From positions 1 to 17,301 of the forward strand of contig CAZYXO010000015.1 in the NCBI GenBank assembly GCA_964651315.1: a DNA stretch of 17,301 nt, written 5' to 3'. Source of the stretch: CAZYXO01 sp964651315. Lineage in GTDB: Bacteria; Bacillota_I; Bacilli_A; RF39; UBA660. The position numbers were made by a program, and so were the translations under genes. The first letter of the stretch is position 1, and each line of letters begins with the position of its first letter. The notes below the pieces were generated by a model, which saw only the letters and a program-made list of their open reading frames with translations, did not search any database and had not been told where the DNA came from. Below are positions 7,116-14,089 of the stretch, piece after piece.

Positions 7116-8185
7116 TTAAACCAACCCTTAATTATTTCCCATAAACTTTTACTCTTACTTTTTTCTCTTGTTATAAAAACATCGATATTTTTAATAGTCT
7201 TATCTTTTAATTTTATTTCAATGTAACCAATTTTATCATTATTTTTATATCTTTTGGTATTAACTAAATTAATATTTATTTTTATATCATTAATTTCATC
7301 TTTTTTAAGTAACATGCTAAAACTTTCTTTAATAAATAATTTACATTTCTCACAATATTTTTCATTATTAATAACATAATTATCTTTATTAATTATTTCG
7401 ATATTTTCATATTTTTTAAAAGCATTATTATATAAATCAAGATGATCTTGAAAATCATTTCCATCATTTAAAGTAACAATAACAATATTTTTATTATCTT
7501 TTGAAGCAGTTGTAACAAGTGTTCTTCTGGCTTTTTCTGTGAAACCAGTTTTACCACCATTTATATAGTCTGTTGTATGTAATATTCGATTTTTATTTCG
7601 CCATGTATAAGTTTTTTTGTTTGTTTTAACTGTTTTAGTTTTAGTTCCAAAAATATTTTTAAATGTATTATTCTTCATTGCATAACTTGTAAGAATTGCC
7701 ATATCATAACTACTTGAATGATTAGCAGAACCATCACTTTCTTCTAATCCATGAGAATTAACAAAATAAGTATTAGTCATCTTAATTTTTTTCGCATATT
7801 CATTCATTAATAGAACAAATTTATCCATACTACCACTAACATTATTTGCAATAGCAATTGCTGCATCATTTCCACTTCTAAGCATTAAGCCATATAATAA
7901 ATCTTCTAAAGTAAGTATTTCCCCTACTTCAATATAAATATTACTCCCATAAGATGCTAAAATACTTTCATCAATCGTAACTTTTTTCTTAATATCAGCA
8001 TTTTCTATTGCTACAATAGCAGTCATTATTTTGGTAATACTTGCTATTAATCTTGATTCATCTTTATTAGAACTTTGTAGTACCCTATTACTATTTAAAT
8101 CCATAACAACATAACTACTTGCAGATATACCTTTTACTTTTATTGGTATTAATAAAATTATTATTATAATCAATTTCTTTATCAA
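7109..8185 (-). CDS. dacB: D-alanyl-D-alanine carboxypeptidase, PBP5*/DacB type
   Basis: A 358-aa penicillin-binding protein that trims the terminal D-Ala from peptidoglycan stem peptides outside the membrane. The N-terminal 20 residues form a signal peptide (two Lys then an Ile/Leu run). The serine-enzyme motifs are complete: SITK (49-52, nucleophile Ser49), SGN (104-106) and KTG (212-214). The C-terminus WEIIKGWFKW is an amphipathic anchor helix as in PBP5. The dacB-spmA-spmB order is that of the sporulation operon of B. subtilis, hence the symbol; by sequence alone dacA or dacF cannot be excluded. The start is TTG 8185, with GGTGA about 7 bases upstream and an in-frame TGA three codons earlier. 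A TATAAT at 8207-8202 may be its -10 box, with no good -35. Confidence 0.88.
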   Translation of the reverse strand: MIKKLIIIIILLIPIKVKGISASSYVVMDLNSNRVLQSSNKDESRLIASITKIMTAIVAIENADIKKKVTIDESILASYGSNIYIEVGEILTLEDLLYGLMLRSGNDAAIAIANNVSGSMDKFVLLMNEYAKKIKMTNTYFVNSHGLEESDGSANHSSSYDMAILTSYAMKNNTFKNIFGTKTKTVKTNKKTYTWRNKNRILHTTDYINGGKTGFTEKARRTLVTTASKDNKNIVIVTLNDGNDFQDHLDLYNNAFKKYENIEIINKDNYVINNEKYCEKCKLFIKESFSMLLKKDEINDIKININLVNTKRYKNNDKIGYIEIKLKDKTIKNIDVFITREKSKSKSLWEIIKGWFKW

Positions 8186-8213
8186 AATAATTCACCATTT
8201 AATTATATTAATT

Positions 8214-8245
8214 AAAAAAGAAATAATGATTTCTCACCATTTCTT
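8214..8245 (-). terminator. Terminator with GAAA tetraloop after the 361-aa gene
   Basis: On the minus strand AAGAAATGGTGA (8245-8234) pairs over 12 positions with TCATTATTTCTT (8229-8218), including two G-U pairs, around a GAAA tetraloop and followed by a T6 run. The stop codon (8246-8244) overlaps the base of the 5' arm. It separates the hypothetical gene from dacB. Confidence 0.8.
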
Positions 8246-9329
8246 AAACATGACCTTTTTTAATCCATTTTGGATATTCTTCATATATATCCATTAAATA
8301 ATTAAATATTTCTTCTTTTTCTTCTTCATCAATTTCAAATATTTCCTCTATCAAAGTATATAAACACTTTTTTGCACTATCTTTATTAGTTTGAATTGTT
8401 ATTAGAAAATCACTTACAATATCCTCATCTATTAAATCTATATCATCTTCTATTCCTTCAAAATTATCAATTAAATATTTAACAAATTTTTGATAAGATT
8501 TTAATTTTTTTAACCGTTTTTTATTTTTAAATTCTTCAAATTCTTTTTTATTGTAAATGCAATAATTACCTGTCATTTTTTCTAATAATTCTATTGCTGC
8601 TTCTTTTTCATAAAATTCCATATTACATAAATATGGTTCTCCATTTATTAAATGAACATTAATTATTTCATCAATTGCTGATTTTGCAAGTATCATGTCT
8701 TCTAATTCATCACAGTTATCTAATCGAGCAATTTTTTTTATAATCATATATAATTCATTAATTGGAATAACACCATAAATATTAGATGCAGTAATTATGT
8801 ATTTCATAACTTCATTAAATCTTTTATTATAAGTTAAAATTTCTTTTCTATTTATTACTTCTTCTGTTATTTTTAATATATCGTCTGGCATATAAATTAC
8901 CATATCTTTTGTTTTATTATTATAATCAATCTTGGCAAAAGATAACTTTCTTAAAATACTAATAAATTTTATTGATAATTCATTTGCAATTACATCTTCA
9001 TATACATTAAATTTTAAATATCCTTTTTTAGATATAATATAATTTATTTGCTCTATTTCCTTATCTTCCAATATTTTTACATATTCTTTAATTATTGTTT
9101 TTAAATTATTAATTATATAATCTACAATATTCTTTTTATTTTTACTCTCAATTAATTCATATATTATTTCCTTATCTCCTGGAATCCACATTTTAAATAA
9201 AAGCATAAATTTCAAGTTTTCAATTTTAAAACTATTAAAATAATCTTTTATATTTTCTCCTATTTTAATTTTACTTTTGCAATCTCCAAACATTGTTTCA
9301 GTAATTATCATTTTCATTTCTTTATTCAT
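8244..9329 (-). CDS. Hypothetical protein, 361 aa, acidic C-terminal half
   Basis: A soluble protein without signal peptide or membrane segment. It is Lys/Glu/Ile-rich and mostly helical, with a clearly acidic region (FEGIEDDIDLIDEDIVSD) and a final EYPKWIKKGHV. From memory, the middle (YMPDDILKI, then IYGVIPINELYMIIKKI) and the tail resemble long Firmicutes hypotheticals in which a tail like TPMWxLKGHTP precedes a SEC-C zinc motif. No SEC-C cysteines are present here, so this would be a shorter member. That link is tentative. ATG 9329 has AGGTG 4-5 bases upstream; ATGs at codons 5 and 7 are less well placed. It is a monocistronic unit with its own promoter (9368-9396) and terminator (8214-8245). 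Confidence 0.75.
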   Translation of the reverse strand: MNKEMKMIITETMFGDCKSKIKIGENIKDYFNSFKIENLKFMLLFKMWIPGDKEIIYELIESKNKKNIVDYIINNLKTIIKEYVKILEDKEIEQINYIISKKGYLKFNVYEDVIANELSIKFISILRKLSFAKIDYNNKTKDMVIYMPDDILKITEEVINRKEILTYNKRFNEVMKYIITASNIYGVIPINELYMIIKKIARLDNCDELEDMILAKSAIDEIINVHLINGEPYLCNMEFYEKEAAIELLEKMTGNYCIYNKKEFEEFKNKKRLKKLKSYQKFVKYLIDNFEGIEDDIDLIDEDIVSDFLITIQTNKDSAKKCLYTLIEEIFEIDEEEKEEIFNYLMDIYEEYPKWIKKGHV

Positions 9330-9367
9330 ACTACACCTATTTTATAAACATAATACCTTTCCCCCAT

Positions 9368-9396
9368 AATATATAATAACTTTTTAATAATAGCAA
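9368..9396 (-). promoter_or_regulatory. Promoter of the 361-aa hypothetical gene
   Basis: On the minus strand TTGCTA (9396-9391), a 17-base spacer and TATATT (9373-9368). The -35 box directly follows the T-run of the preceding terminator. The leader of about 30 bases begins with ATGGGGGAAAGG. Confidence 0.55.
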
Positions 9397-9397
9397 G

Positions 9398-9422
9398 AAA
9401 AAATTATCATCACGATAATTTT
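9398..9422 (-). terminator. Terminator after the broken DUF4143 ATPase
   Basis: On the minus strand AAAATTATC (9422-9414) pairs with GATAATTTT (9408-9400) around a 5-base loop GTGAT, ending in T6. It overlaps two bases of the stop codon at 9423-9421. Confidence 0.7.
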
Positions 9423-10658
9423 ATAAATTTTCATTATTAATAATAAAATCCACAATATTTTTATGAATTACACCATCACGTTTTTGTAACAATAAATCCA
9501 TTGTTAATAAATATCTTGGATAAACATCTTTTATTTCGTAAAATGGTTTATATTCTCTATCTTCTGTTTCTTTATTACTAATATCTTTAGATACTTGAAT
9601 ATAAAAATAATCATCATAATTTTTTCTAGCAATAAAATCACATTCTAATTTACCAATTTTACCAACACTCATATTATAATTTTTACTAGATAAATAAGCA
9701 TATACTACATTTTCCAAAACCGGTCCATAATTAATTCTATTATTAGTATTAAGTGCATAATAAATACTTAAGTCAGCTAAATAATATTTTTTTCACCTTT
9801 TAAAACATTTTTGGACTTTAAATCAAACAAATCACACGAATATATTATTTTTGCTTGTTCTAAAATATCTATATATTTTTTTATTGTTCTTCTATCTGTC
9901 TTATTATTATGATTAATTAAATAATCTTGAATACTTTTAATTGATATTATTGCCCCAAAATTATTAACAACAAATTTTTCAATTGTTTCAAATAAATATT
10001 TATCTTTTATTCGGTTATTACTTTTTATATCACGTTCAAATATTTGATCTATTACATTAGTTGTATAAATAATTTTTTCTTCATTAGTATCATAAAATAA
10101 TGATTTAGGAAAACCACCATTGCGAATAAATTCTTCAAACTCTAAATAAACATTTGCATTTATTTCTTTATTTAAAAATTTTTTCATATCCACATACTCA
10201 TAAAAATTAAGTGGCATCATTTCAATTTCGATATATCTACCAGTTAATTTAGTTACAAGTTCTCCACTAAGCAAATATGAGTTTGAACCAGTCATAAATA
10301 ATAAATATTTACCTTCTTCTCGATATGCATTAATTACTTTCTCAAAGTTTTTCACATTTTGTATTTCATCGATAAAAATATATTTAAAATCATCATCTAT
10401 AATTAAACTATCTAAAAGCATTTCTAATTCATGAGCAGTTTCTATATCTTTGTACTCTTTTTTATCTAATTCTATATAAATAATATCTTTATCTAATATA
10501 CCTTTTTCTTTTAATTCTAAAATAACTGATTTTAGAAAAAATGATTTACCACATCTTCTTATTCCAGTTACAACTTTAATAAGTTCAGAATCATCATAAA
10601 ATCCACGTATTTTACTTAAATATTCTTCTCTTTTGTATATTAAATCCATTTTTATCAT
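9421..10658 (-). pseudogene. Second AAA/DUF4143 ATPase, frameshifted in an A7 run
   Basis: The frame opened at 10658 codes for 293 aa with Walker A GIRRCGKSF (32-40), Walker B IFIDEIQ (94-100) and TGSNSYLLSGEL, all collinear with the intact copy at 4715-5908. It breaks at seven A on the minus strand (T7 at 9787-9793), reading GEKNII and then TAG. Re-reading one A (shift to -1) gives GEKKYYLADLSIYYALN, which continues without interruption into the frame ending at 9421 (YGPVLENVVYAYLSSKNYN ... LECDFIARK). The whole would be about 412 aa. It could be a true pseudogene, an assembly indel, or a gene using slippage: A AAA AAT in the zero frame is a canonical -1 slippery heptamer. The start may be leaderless (see 10666-10695); ATG 10649 is an alternative. 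Confidence 0.85.
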
Positions 10659-10665
10659 CTAATAA

Positions 10666-10695
10666 ATATTACACTATATTGCGAAAAAAAGTCAA
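10666..10695 (-). promoter_or_regulatory. Promoter of the second ATPase, transcript start at or near the ATG
   Basis: On the minus strand TTGACT (10695-10690), an 18-base spacer and TAATAT (10671-10666). Only seven bases separate the -10 box from ATG 10658 and no Shine-Dalgarno site is present, so the mRNA would be leaderless, or would have a leader of about 9 bases for ATG 10649. Confidence 0.55.
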
Positions 10696-10742
10696 GTTAT
10701 CGACCATTTTTGACACATATACGTCAAAAAATGGTCGATAAC
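10696..10742. repeat. Large inverted repeat touching the ATPase -35 box
   Basis: The left arm GTTATCGACCATTTTTGAC (10696-10714) is matched by GTCAAAAAATGGTCGATAAC (10723-10742) with a single extra base in an A/T run and an 8-base centre ACATATAC. The left arm begins at the base after the -35 box of the second ATPase. No T-run follows on the minus strand within the hairpin, and a separate terminator already lies at 10778-10808, so this is more likely an operator, cruciform or dispersed repeat than a terminator. It contains CGACC/GGTCG in an otherwise nearly GC-free region. Confidence 0.85.
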
Positions 10743-10777
10743 AAACAAAAAAACGTTATTTTTTAGTAATTTTAAAT

Positions 10778-10808
10778 AAAAAAAACTTAAATTTGTATCT
10801 TTAAGTTT
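10778..10808 (-). terminator. Terminator of the lipoprotein gene
   Basis: On the minus strand AAACTTAAA (10808-10800) pairs with TTTAAGTTT (10791-10783) around GATACAAA, followed by a T8 run. The stop codon TAA (10809-10807) overlaps the 5' arm. Confidence 0.75.
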
Positions 10809-11364
10809 ATTCAGTTATTACTTCATCGTAATTATATATACCATGAATTTTTTGTAAATTAGATAAGGTTAATTCTTCAATATACCATTCATCTTCAATT
10901 TTCTTAGCATCTATTTCTATTGAATAATCAATTCTATCACTTGCATTTTTCATCTCATTTAATTTATAATCTAAATACTTTGCTTGACTATAAATATTAT
11001 TTTCATAAAACTCTTGCGGGTCATTTGCTAATTTTATACTCGAATTCTTACTTGCTTTATATAAATCATATACTTCTATTTTTACAGTAAATGTTGCAGT
11101 ATTACCATCATATAACTCATTAGTTATTTCATAACTTAAATCTTTATATTGCTTTTTTAAAATATCTTTATAAGTTGTTTTTTGTGATTCAGTTAAATCA
11201 ACTTCTTCACTTACTACTTTATTTAATGAATTTAAAATAGTAACGCTTAAATTTCGATATTCATTTAAATAATCTACTACTGTATCTTTGGCAGTTTTTT
11301 TAAAACAACCAGTACACAAGATTATACAAATAATAATTAACCATATTTTTTTCAAATTTTTCAT
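10807..11364 (-). CDS. Predicted lipoprotein of unknown function
   Basis: A 185-aa protein with a lipoprotein signal: MKNLKKIW, a hydrophobic run, then LCTGC with the lipidated Cys at 20. The Cys at -3 makes the lipobox atypical. The mature part is about 165 aa, soluble and charged: a helical first half (VVDYLNEYRNLSVTILNSLN, then ESQKTTYKDILKKQYKDL) followed by a beta-rich part (TATFTVKIEVYDLY) and EDEWYIEEL near the end. This helix-plus-sheet layout recalls small NTF2-like Firmicutes lipoproteins such as DUF4878, which is a tentative link. TTG 11376 is also in frame, but GAGGG sits between it and ATG 11364, so 11364 is the start. It is divergent from trpS: its likely -10 box TATAAT (11407-11402) lies only 10 bases from the trpS -10 box. 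Confidence 0.8.
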   Translation of the reverse strand: MKNLKKIWLIIICIILCTGCFKKTAKDTVVDYLNEYRNLSVTILNSLNKVVSEEVDLTESQKTTYKDILKKQYKDLSYEITNELYDGNTATFTVKIEVYDLYKASKNSSIKLANDPQEFYENNIYSQAKYLDYKLNEMKNASDRIDYSIEIDAKKIEDEWYIEELTLSNLQKIHGIYNYDEVITE

Positions 11365-11394
11365 AATATCCCTCAATAATAGTATGGAAAAAAC

Positions 11395-11423
11395 TTCTTT
11401 TATTATACATATTATGGTAAAAT
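11395..11423 (+). promoter_or_regulatory. trpS promoter, extended -10, facing the lipoprotein promoter
   Basis: TTCTTT (11395-11400), 17-base spacer, TAAAAT (11418-11423) with an upstream TG (11415-11416). The spacer contains the opposite-strand TATAAT (11402-11407) of the lipoprotein gene, so polymerase cannot use both at once. Only about 16 bases lie between the predicted transcript start and the trpS ATG, which leaves no room for a T-box or trp leader. Confidence 0.55.
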
Positions 11424-11445
11424 AGTGCTTGGAAGTGATTAATTT

Positions 11446-12432
11446 ATGAAAAGATTATTATCAGGAATTAAACCAACAGGTGATTTAACTTTAGGTAATT
11501 ACATTGGAGGAATAAGACAGTTTATCGAAATGCAGAAAGATTATGAAATGTATGTTTTTGTTGCTGATTTACATGCCTTAACTGTTAATAATGATCCTGA
11601 AACTTTAAAAAAACGTATTAAAGAATTAGTGGGTATTTATTTAGCATCAGGTTTAGATCCAAAAGTTAGTACAATATTCTTACAATCAGAAAATATATAT
11701 CATAATGCTTTATCTTGGGTTTTAGAATGTAATAGTTATTATGGTGAACTTACAAGAATGACACAATTTAAAGATAAATACACGAATAAAGGTGAAAATG
11801 TAACATGTGGCTTATTTACTTATCCTGTTTTAATGGCTAGTGATATTTTAATTTATGATGCCGATATTGTTCCAACAGGAATAGACCAAAAGCAACATGT
11901 CGAACTTGCAAGAAACATTGCAATTCGTTTCAATAATAAATATGGAAATACATTTAAAATACCAGAACCATTTATTCCCGAAGTTGGTGCTAAAATAAAA
12001 GATTTACAAAATCCAACAAAAAAAATGAGTAAAACTGAAGAAAGTAATAAAGGTGTAATTTATTTATTAGATGATGTAGAAATTGCTCGAAAAAAAATAA
12101 TGAGTGCCCTAACTGATAGTGATAATAAAATATTATTTGATGAAAAAAATAAACCTGGTATTTCTAATTTAATAACAATTTATTCAACTTTAAAAAATAT
12201 TTCCATTAAAGAAGTAGAAAATGAATTTAAGAATGCTAATTATGGAACATTTAAAAGTGCTGTTGCAAACATAGTCGTAAATTTCTTAACTGAATTACAA
12301 ACAAAATATAATGAAATTATTAATAGTAACTTAATAAATGAAGTACTTGATAATGGTATTAAAAAAACTTTACCTATTACTGAAAGTAAAGTTAAATCGA
12401 TCTATGAAAAAATTGGTTTACAAAGAAACTAA
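11446..12432 (+). CDS. trpS: Tryptophan--tRNA ligase
   Basis: A 328-aa class Ic synthetase that charges tRNA-Trp in the cytosol. Signature sequences are GIKPTGDLTLGNYIGGI at the N-terminus (the HIGH variant is LGNYIGG, 16-22), YPVLMASDILIYDADIVPTG (126-145) followed by DQKQHVEL, and KMSKT (193-197). The length matches bacterial TrpRS (B. subtilis 330 aa). GGAAGTGA lies about 8 bases before ATG 11446. Trp in the protein is TGG (e.g. ALSWVLE), confirming the standard code. It is convergent with the yjbA-type gene 5 bases away; trpS and yjbA are also neighbours in B. subtilis. No T-box leader precedes it, so Trp-dependent antitermination is unlikely here. Confidence 0.97.
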   Translation: MKRLLSGIKPTGDLTLGNYIGGIRQFIEMQKDYEMYVFVADLHALTVNNDPETLKKRIKELVGIYLASGLDPKVSTIFLQSENIYHNALSWVLECNSYYGELTRMTQFKDKYTNKGENVTCGLFTYPVLMASDILIYDADIVPTGIDQKQHVELARNIAIRFNNKYGNTFKIPEPFIPEVGAKIKDLQNPTKKMSKTEESNKGVIYLLDDVEIARKKIMSALTDSDNKILFDEKNKPGISNLITIYSTLKNISIKEVENEFKNANYGTFKSAVANIVVNFLTELQTKYNEIINSNLINEVLDNGIKKTLPITESKVKSIYEKIGLQRN

Positions 12433-12439
12433 TTTTTTT
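12407..12439. terminator. Shared terminator between convergent trpS and yjbA-type genes
   Basis: AAAAAATTGGTTT (12407-12419) pairs with AAACTAATTTTTT (12426-12438) around ACAAAG, with one G-U pair on the plus strand. A T7 run (12433-12439) serves trpS, and a T6 run on the other strand serves the minus-strand gene (there with one A-C mismatch). The 5' arm lies in the last trpS codons and the trpS stop is in the 3' arm. Confidence 0.65.
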
Positions 12440-13079
12440 ATACCTTACTATATGATAATTTAATTAAATAATAAATATTTTCATGAATACTATTTAATTC
12501 ATTATTTAAGTCATCATTCATAATCTTAATTATTTTATTAATATCTTGTTCTTCATAATTAAACCATTCTAAAAATAAATATTTTAATTTAATAACTTCT
12601 TTATTATCATATAACTTATTAATTTCTTTTCTAATATTATTTTTTAAACTACTTGCTTGACGAAGTTCATTATTAAAATCTAATTTTTTTAAAATATCAT
12701 AAGTTATTTTCTTTTCTTTTGTATTCATAACTATTTCATTAACATTATTTTCATCTTCTAAAAGTAATCTACTTCTTCTTATTACTTTACCATTATCTTT
12801 AAATTCTAACATAATAGCATAATCTCCATCACTAAATATAGCACTATAATTTAATTTACTATTAAGAGTATCATCAATAATAGTTTTATTTTGTATAAAT
12901 AATAAAGTATCTTCATCTATTTTAATTTGATTTAATAAAATATCTAACATATCTTTACTATTTACTTTAATAATAGGTATTTTTTTAATACATAATAAAT
13001 CATCAGTATTTAGCCATTCATAAAATACATATTCATTATTTTCCCTTAAATTAATAATTAAATCATAATAATAATTCAT
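12438..13079 (-). CDS. yjbA: YjbA/UPF0736 (DUF3603) family protein
   Basis: A 213-aa soluble protein of unknown function. It follows the B. subtilis YjbA pattern: VFYEWLNTDDLLCIKKIPIIKV near the N-terminus (YjbA: HFYEWRKDD ... QVPLLKV), FSDGDYAIMLEF, IRRSRLLLEDE (YjbA: IRKSRLIPRQE), then KLKYLFLEWFNYEEQ (YjbA: EIRYWFTEW) before the C-terminal helices. It is somewhat shorter than YjbA (about 250 aa). The match is from memory of the family. Gene order supports it, because yjbA is next to trpS in B. subtilis. The start ATG 13079 overlaps the stop of the upstream small gene (ATGA) and has AAAGGTG 7 bases upstream, so the two are translationally coupled. Confidence 0.75.
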   Translation of the reverse strand: MNYYYDLIINLRENNEYVFYEWLNTDDLLCIKKIPIIKVNSKDMLDILLNQIKIDEDTLLFIQNKTIIDDTLNSKLNYSAIFSDGDYAIMLEFKDNGKVIRRSRLLLEDENNVNEIVMNTKEKKITYDILKKLDFNNELRQASSLKNNIRKEINKLYDNKEVIKLKYLFLEWFNYEEQDINKIIKIMNDDLNNELNSIHENIYYLIKLSYSKV

Positions 13080-13279
13080 TTATTTACACCTTTCCAAAAA
13101 CAGATAACAATTAATAATATTCCAATATATAATAATAAACACTCTATTCTACTATTAATAAATTTAACAAATTCCCAAAAACTATACCCCATAGTAAGTA
13201 AATTTATATACATAAACATAAAACATAAACCAATACTTGCAAATAGTATTCCTAAAATAAATATAATAATTCTTATCAT
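13076..13279 (-). CDS. Small two-helix membrane protein, coupled to yjbA
   Basis: A 67-aa protein with two hydrophobic helices (about 3-29 and 46-63) separated by a short polar segment (GYSFWEFVKFINSRIE), ending in a basic WKGVNK. No family recognised. It is the first gene of a two-gene unit: its TGA stop overlaps the yjbA-type ATG by four bases, which supports its being real. No Shine-Dalgarno site is visible before ATG 13279. A TAAAAT five bases upstream could give a leaderless message, but no good -35 is seen. Divergent from the membrane gene at 13337, with 57 bases between. Confidence 0.65.
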   Translation of the reverse strand: MIRIIIFILGILFASIGLCFMFMYINLLTMGYSFWEFVKFINSRIECLLLYIGILLIVICFWKGVNK

Positions 13280-13336
13280 ACTATATTTTATTTAATAATT
13301 TAGTAAATTATTTATATACTTTAATAGGAGATTAAA

Positions 13337-14089
13337 ATGTTTTATTTTATTATATGTATTATTTGTAGTATGAGTTATTTATTTATATTAGATTATCATT
13401 TTATGTATGAACTTATAATGATGATTTTTAATACAAAAATAATTAATGATAATATTTTAATATTAATTATTAGTATTATTCCAACTATTATAATTTTTAT
13501 AAGTTATTTTAAAATATTTTTTAATTATTTAAAAAAATTTATGCTTTATTTGATTCTAAAAAAGAATGAATATAAAAATGATTATATTAATTTTTTATAT
13601 ATTATTATTAGTTTAATACCTATTTTATTTATGCGAAGTAATATAATCAATATTAAAGTTGTTTTAATTATATATATTATTTTAACTATCTTGTTTTATA
13701 AGTTTAGAAATAAATATCAAAGTGTAAATGATATACAATTAAAACATATTATTTGGTTAATTATTATTAATTTTATTTTTGCTCTTTTAGGAATTAATTC
13801 TTTTTTCTTAACTTATGTTTTATTATTATTTTTTAAGATAAAAAAAGATAAATTAGTAGAATTTGCTCTCATAAGATATGTTTTTTGTAATATCTTACTT
13901 TTAAATATTAATAATTTAGTTATTAATTATAAATTAATATATATTTATTTAATTTGTATTATTTTAACTATATTAGGTAGTTTTAATTCTATTAAATGGT
14001 TTAATAATTTTATAAAAAAAGATAACTATAAAAACTTTTATTTATTTATAATTATCTTTTGTTTAATCTTATTATTTTATTTTCGTTAA
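13337..14089 (+). CDS. Polytopic membrane protein, possibly a catalytically dead UppP/BacA relative
   Basis: A 250-aa protein made almost wholly of Ile, Leu, Phe, Tyr, Asn and Lys, with about seven or eight membrane helices. AGGAGA lies 5-6 bases before ATG 13337. Helix spacing and scattered residues follow undecaprenyl-diphosphatase (UppP, about 275 aa): ISIIPTIIIFISYFK with UppP's LGSILAVAIVFK, IISLIPILFM with UppP's VGLIPAAVLGF, and KLVEFALIRYVF at UppP's RAAADFTFIMAMP. The UppP active-site motifs are gone: no EGxTExxPxSSxGH near the start, and LGINSFF where PGFSRSG is expected. UppP origin is an inference by eye. The gene is convergent with transketolase and the two stop codons overlap by four bases, with no hairpin between. 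Confidence 0.6.
   Translation: MFYFIICIICSMSYLFILDYHFMYELIMMIFNTKIINDNILILIISIIPTIIIFISYFKIFFNYLKKFMLYLILKKNEYKNDYINFLYIIISLIPILFMRSNIINIKVVLIIYIILTILFYKFRNKYQSVNDIQLKHIIWLIIINFIFALLGINSFFLTYVLLLFFKIKKDKLVEFALIRYVFCNILLLNINNLVINYKLIYIYLICIILTILGSFNSIKWFNNFIKKDNYKNFYLFIIIFCLILLFYFR

Noticed and set aside
10696..10742. Inverted repeat as a CRISPR repeat, attachment site or terminator
   Set aside because: Single copy in the window, no spacers, no integrase, and no T-run on the transcribed strand.
11446..12432. Recoded TGA (Trp) as in mycoplasmas
   Set aside because: Trp codons in trpS are TGG, and TGA serves as stop in spmA and the 67-aa gene.
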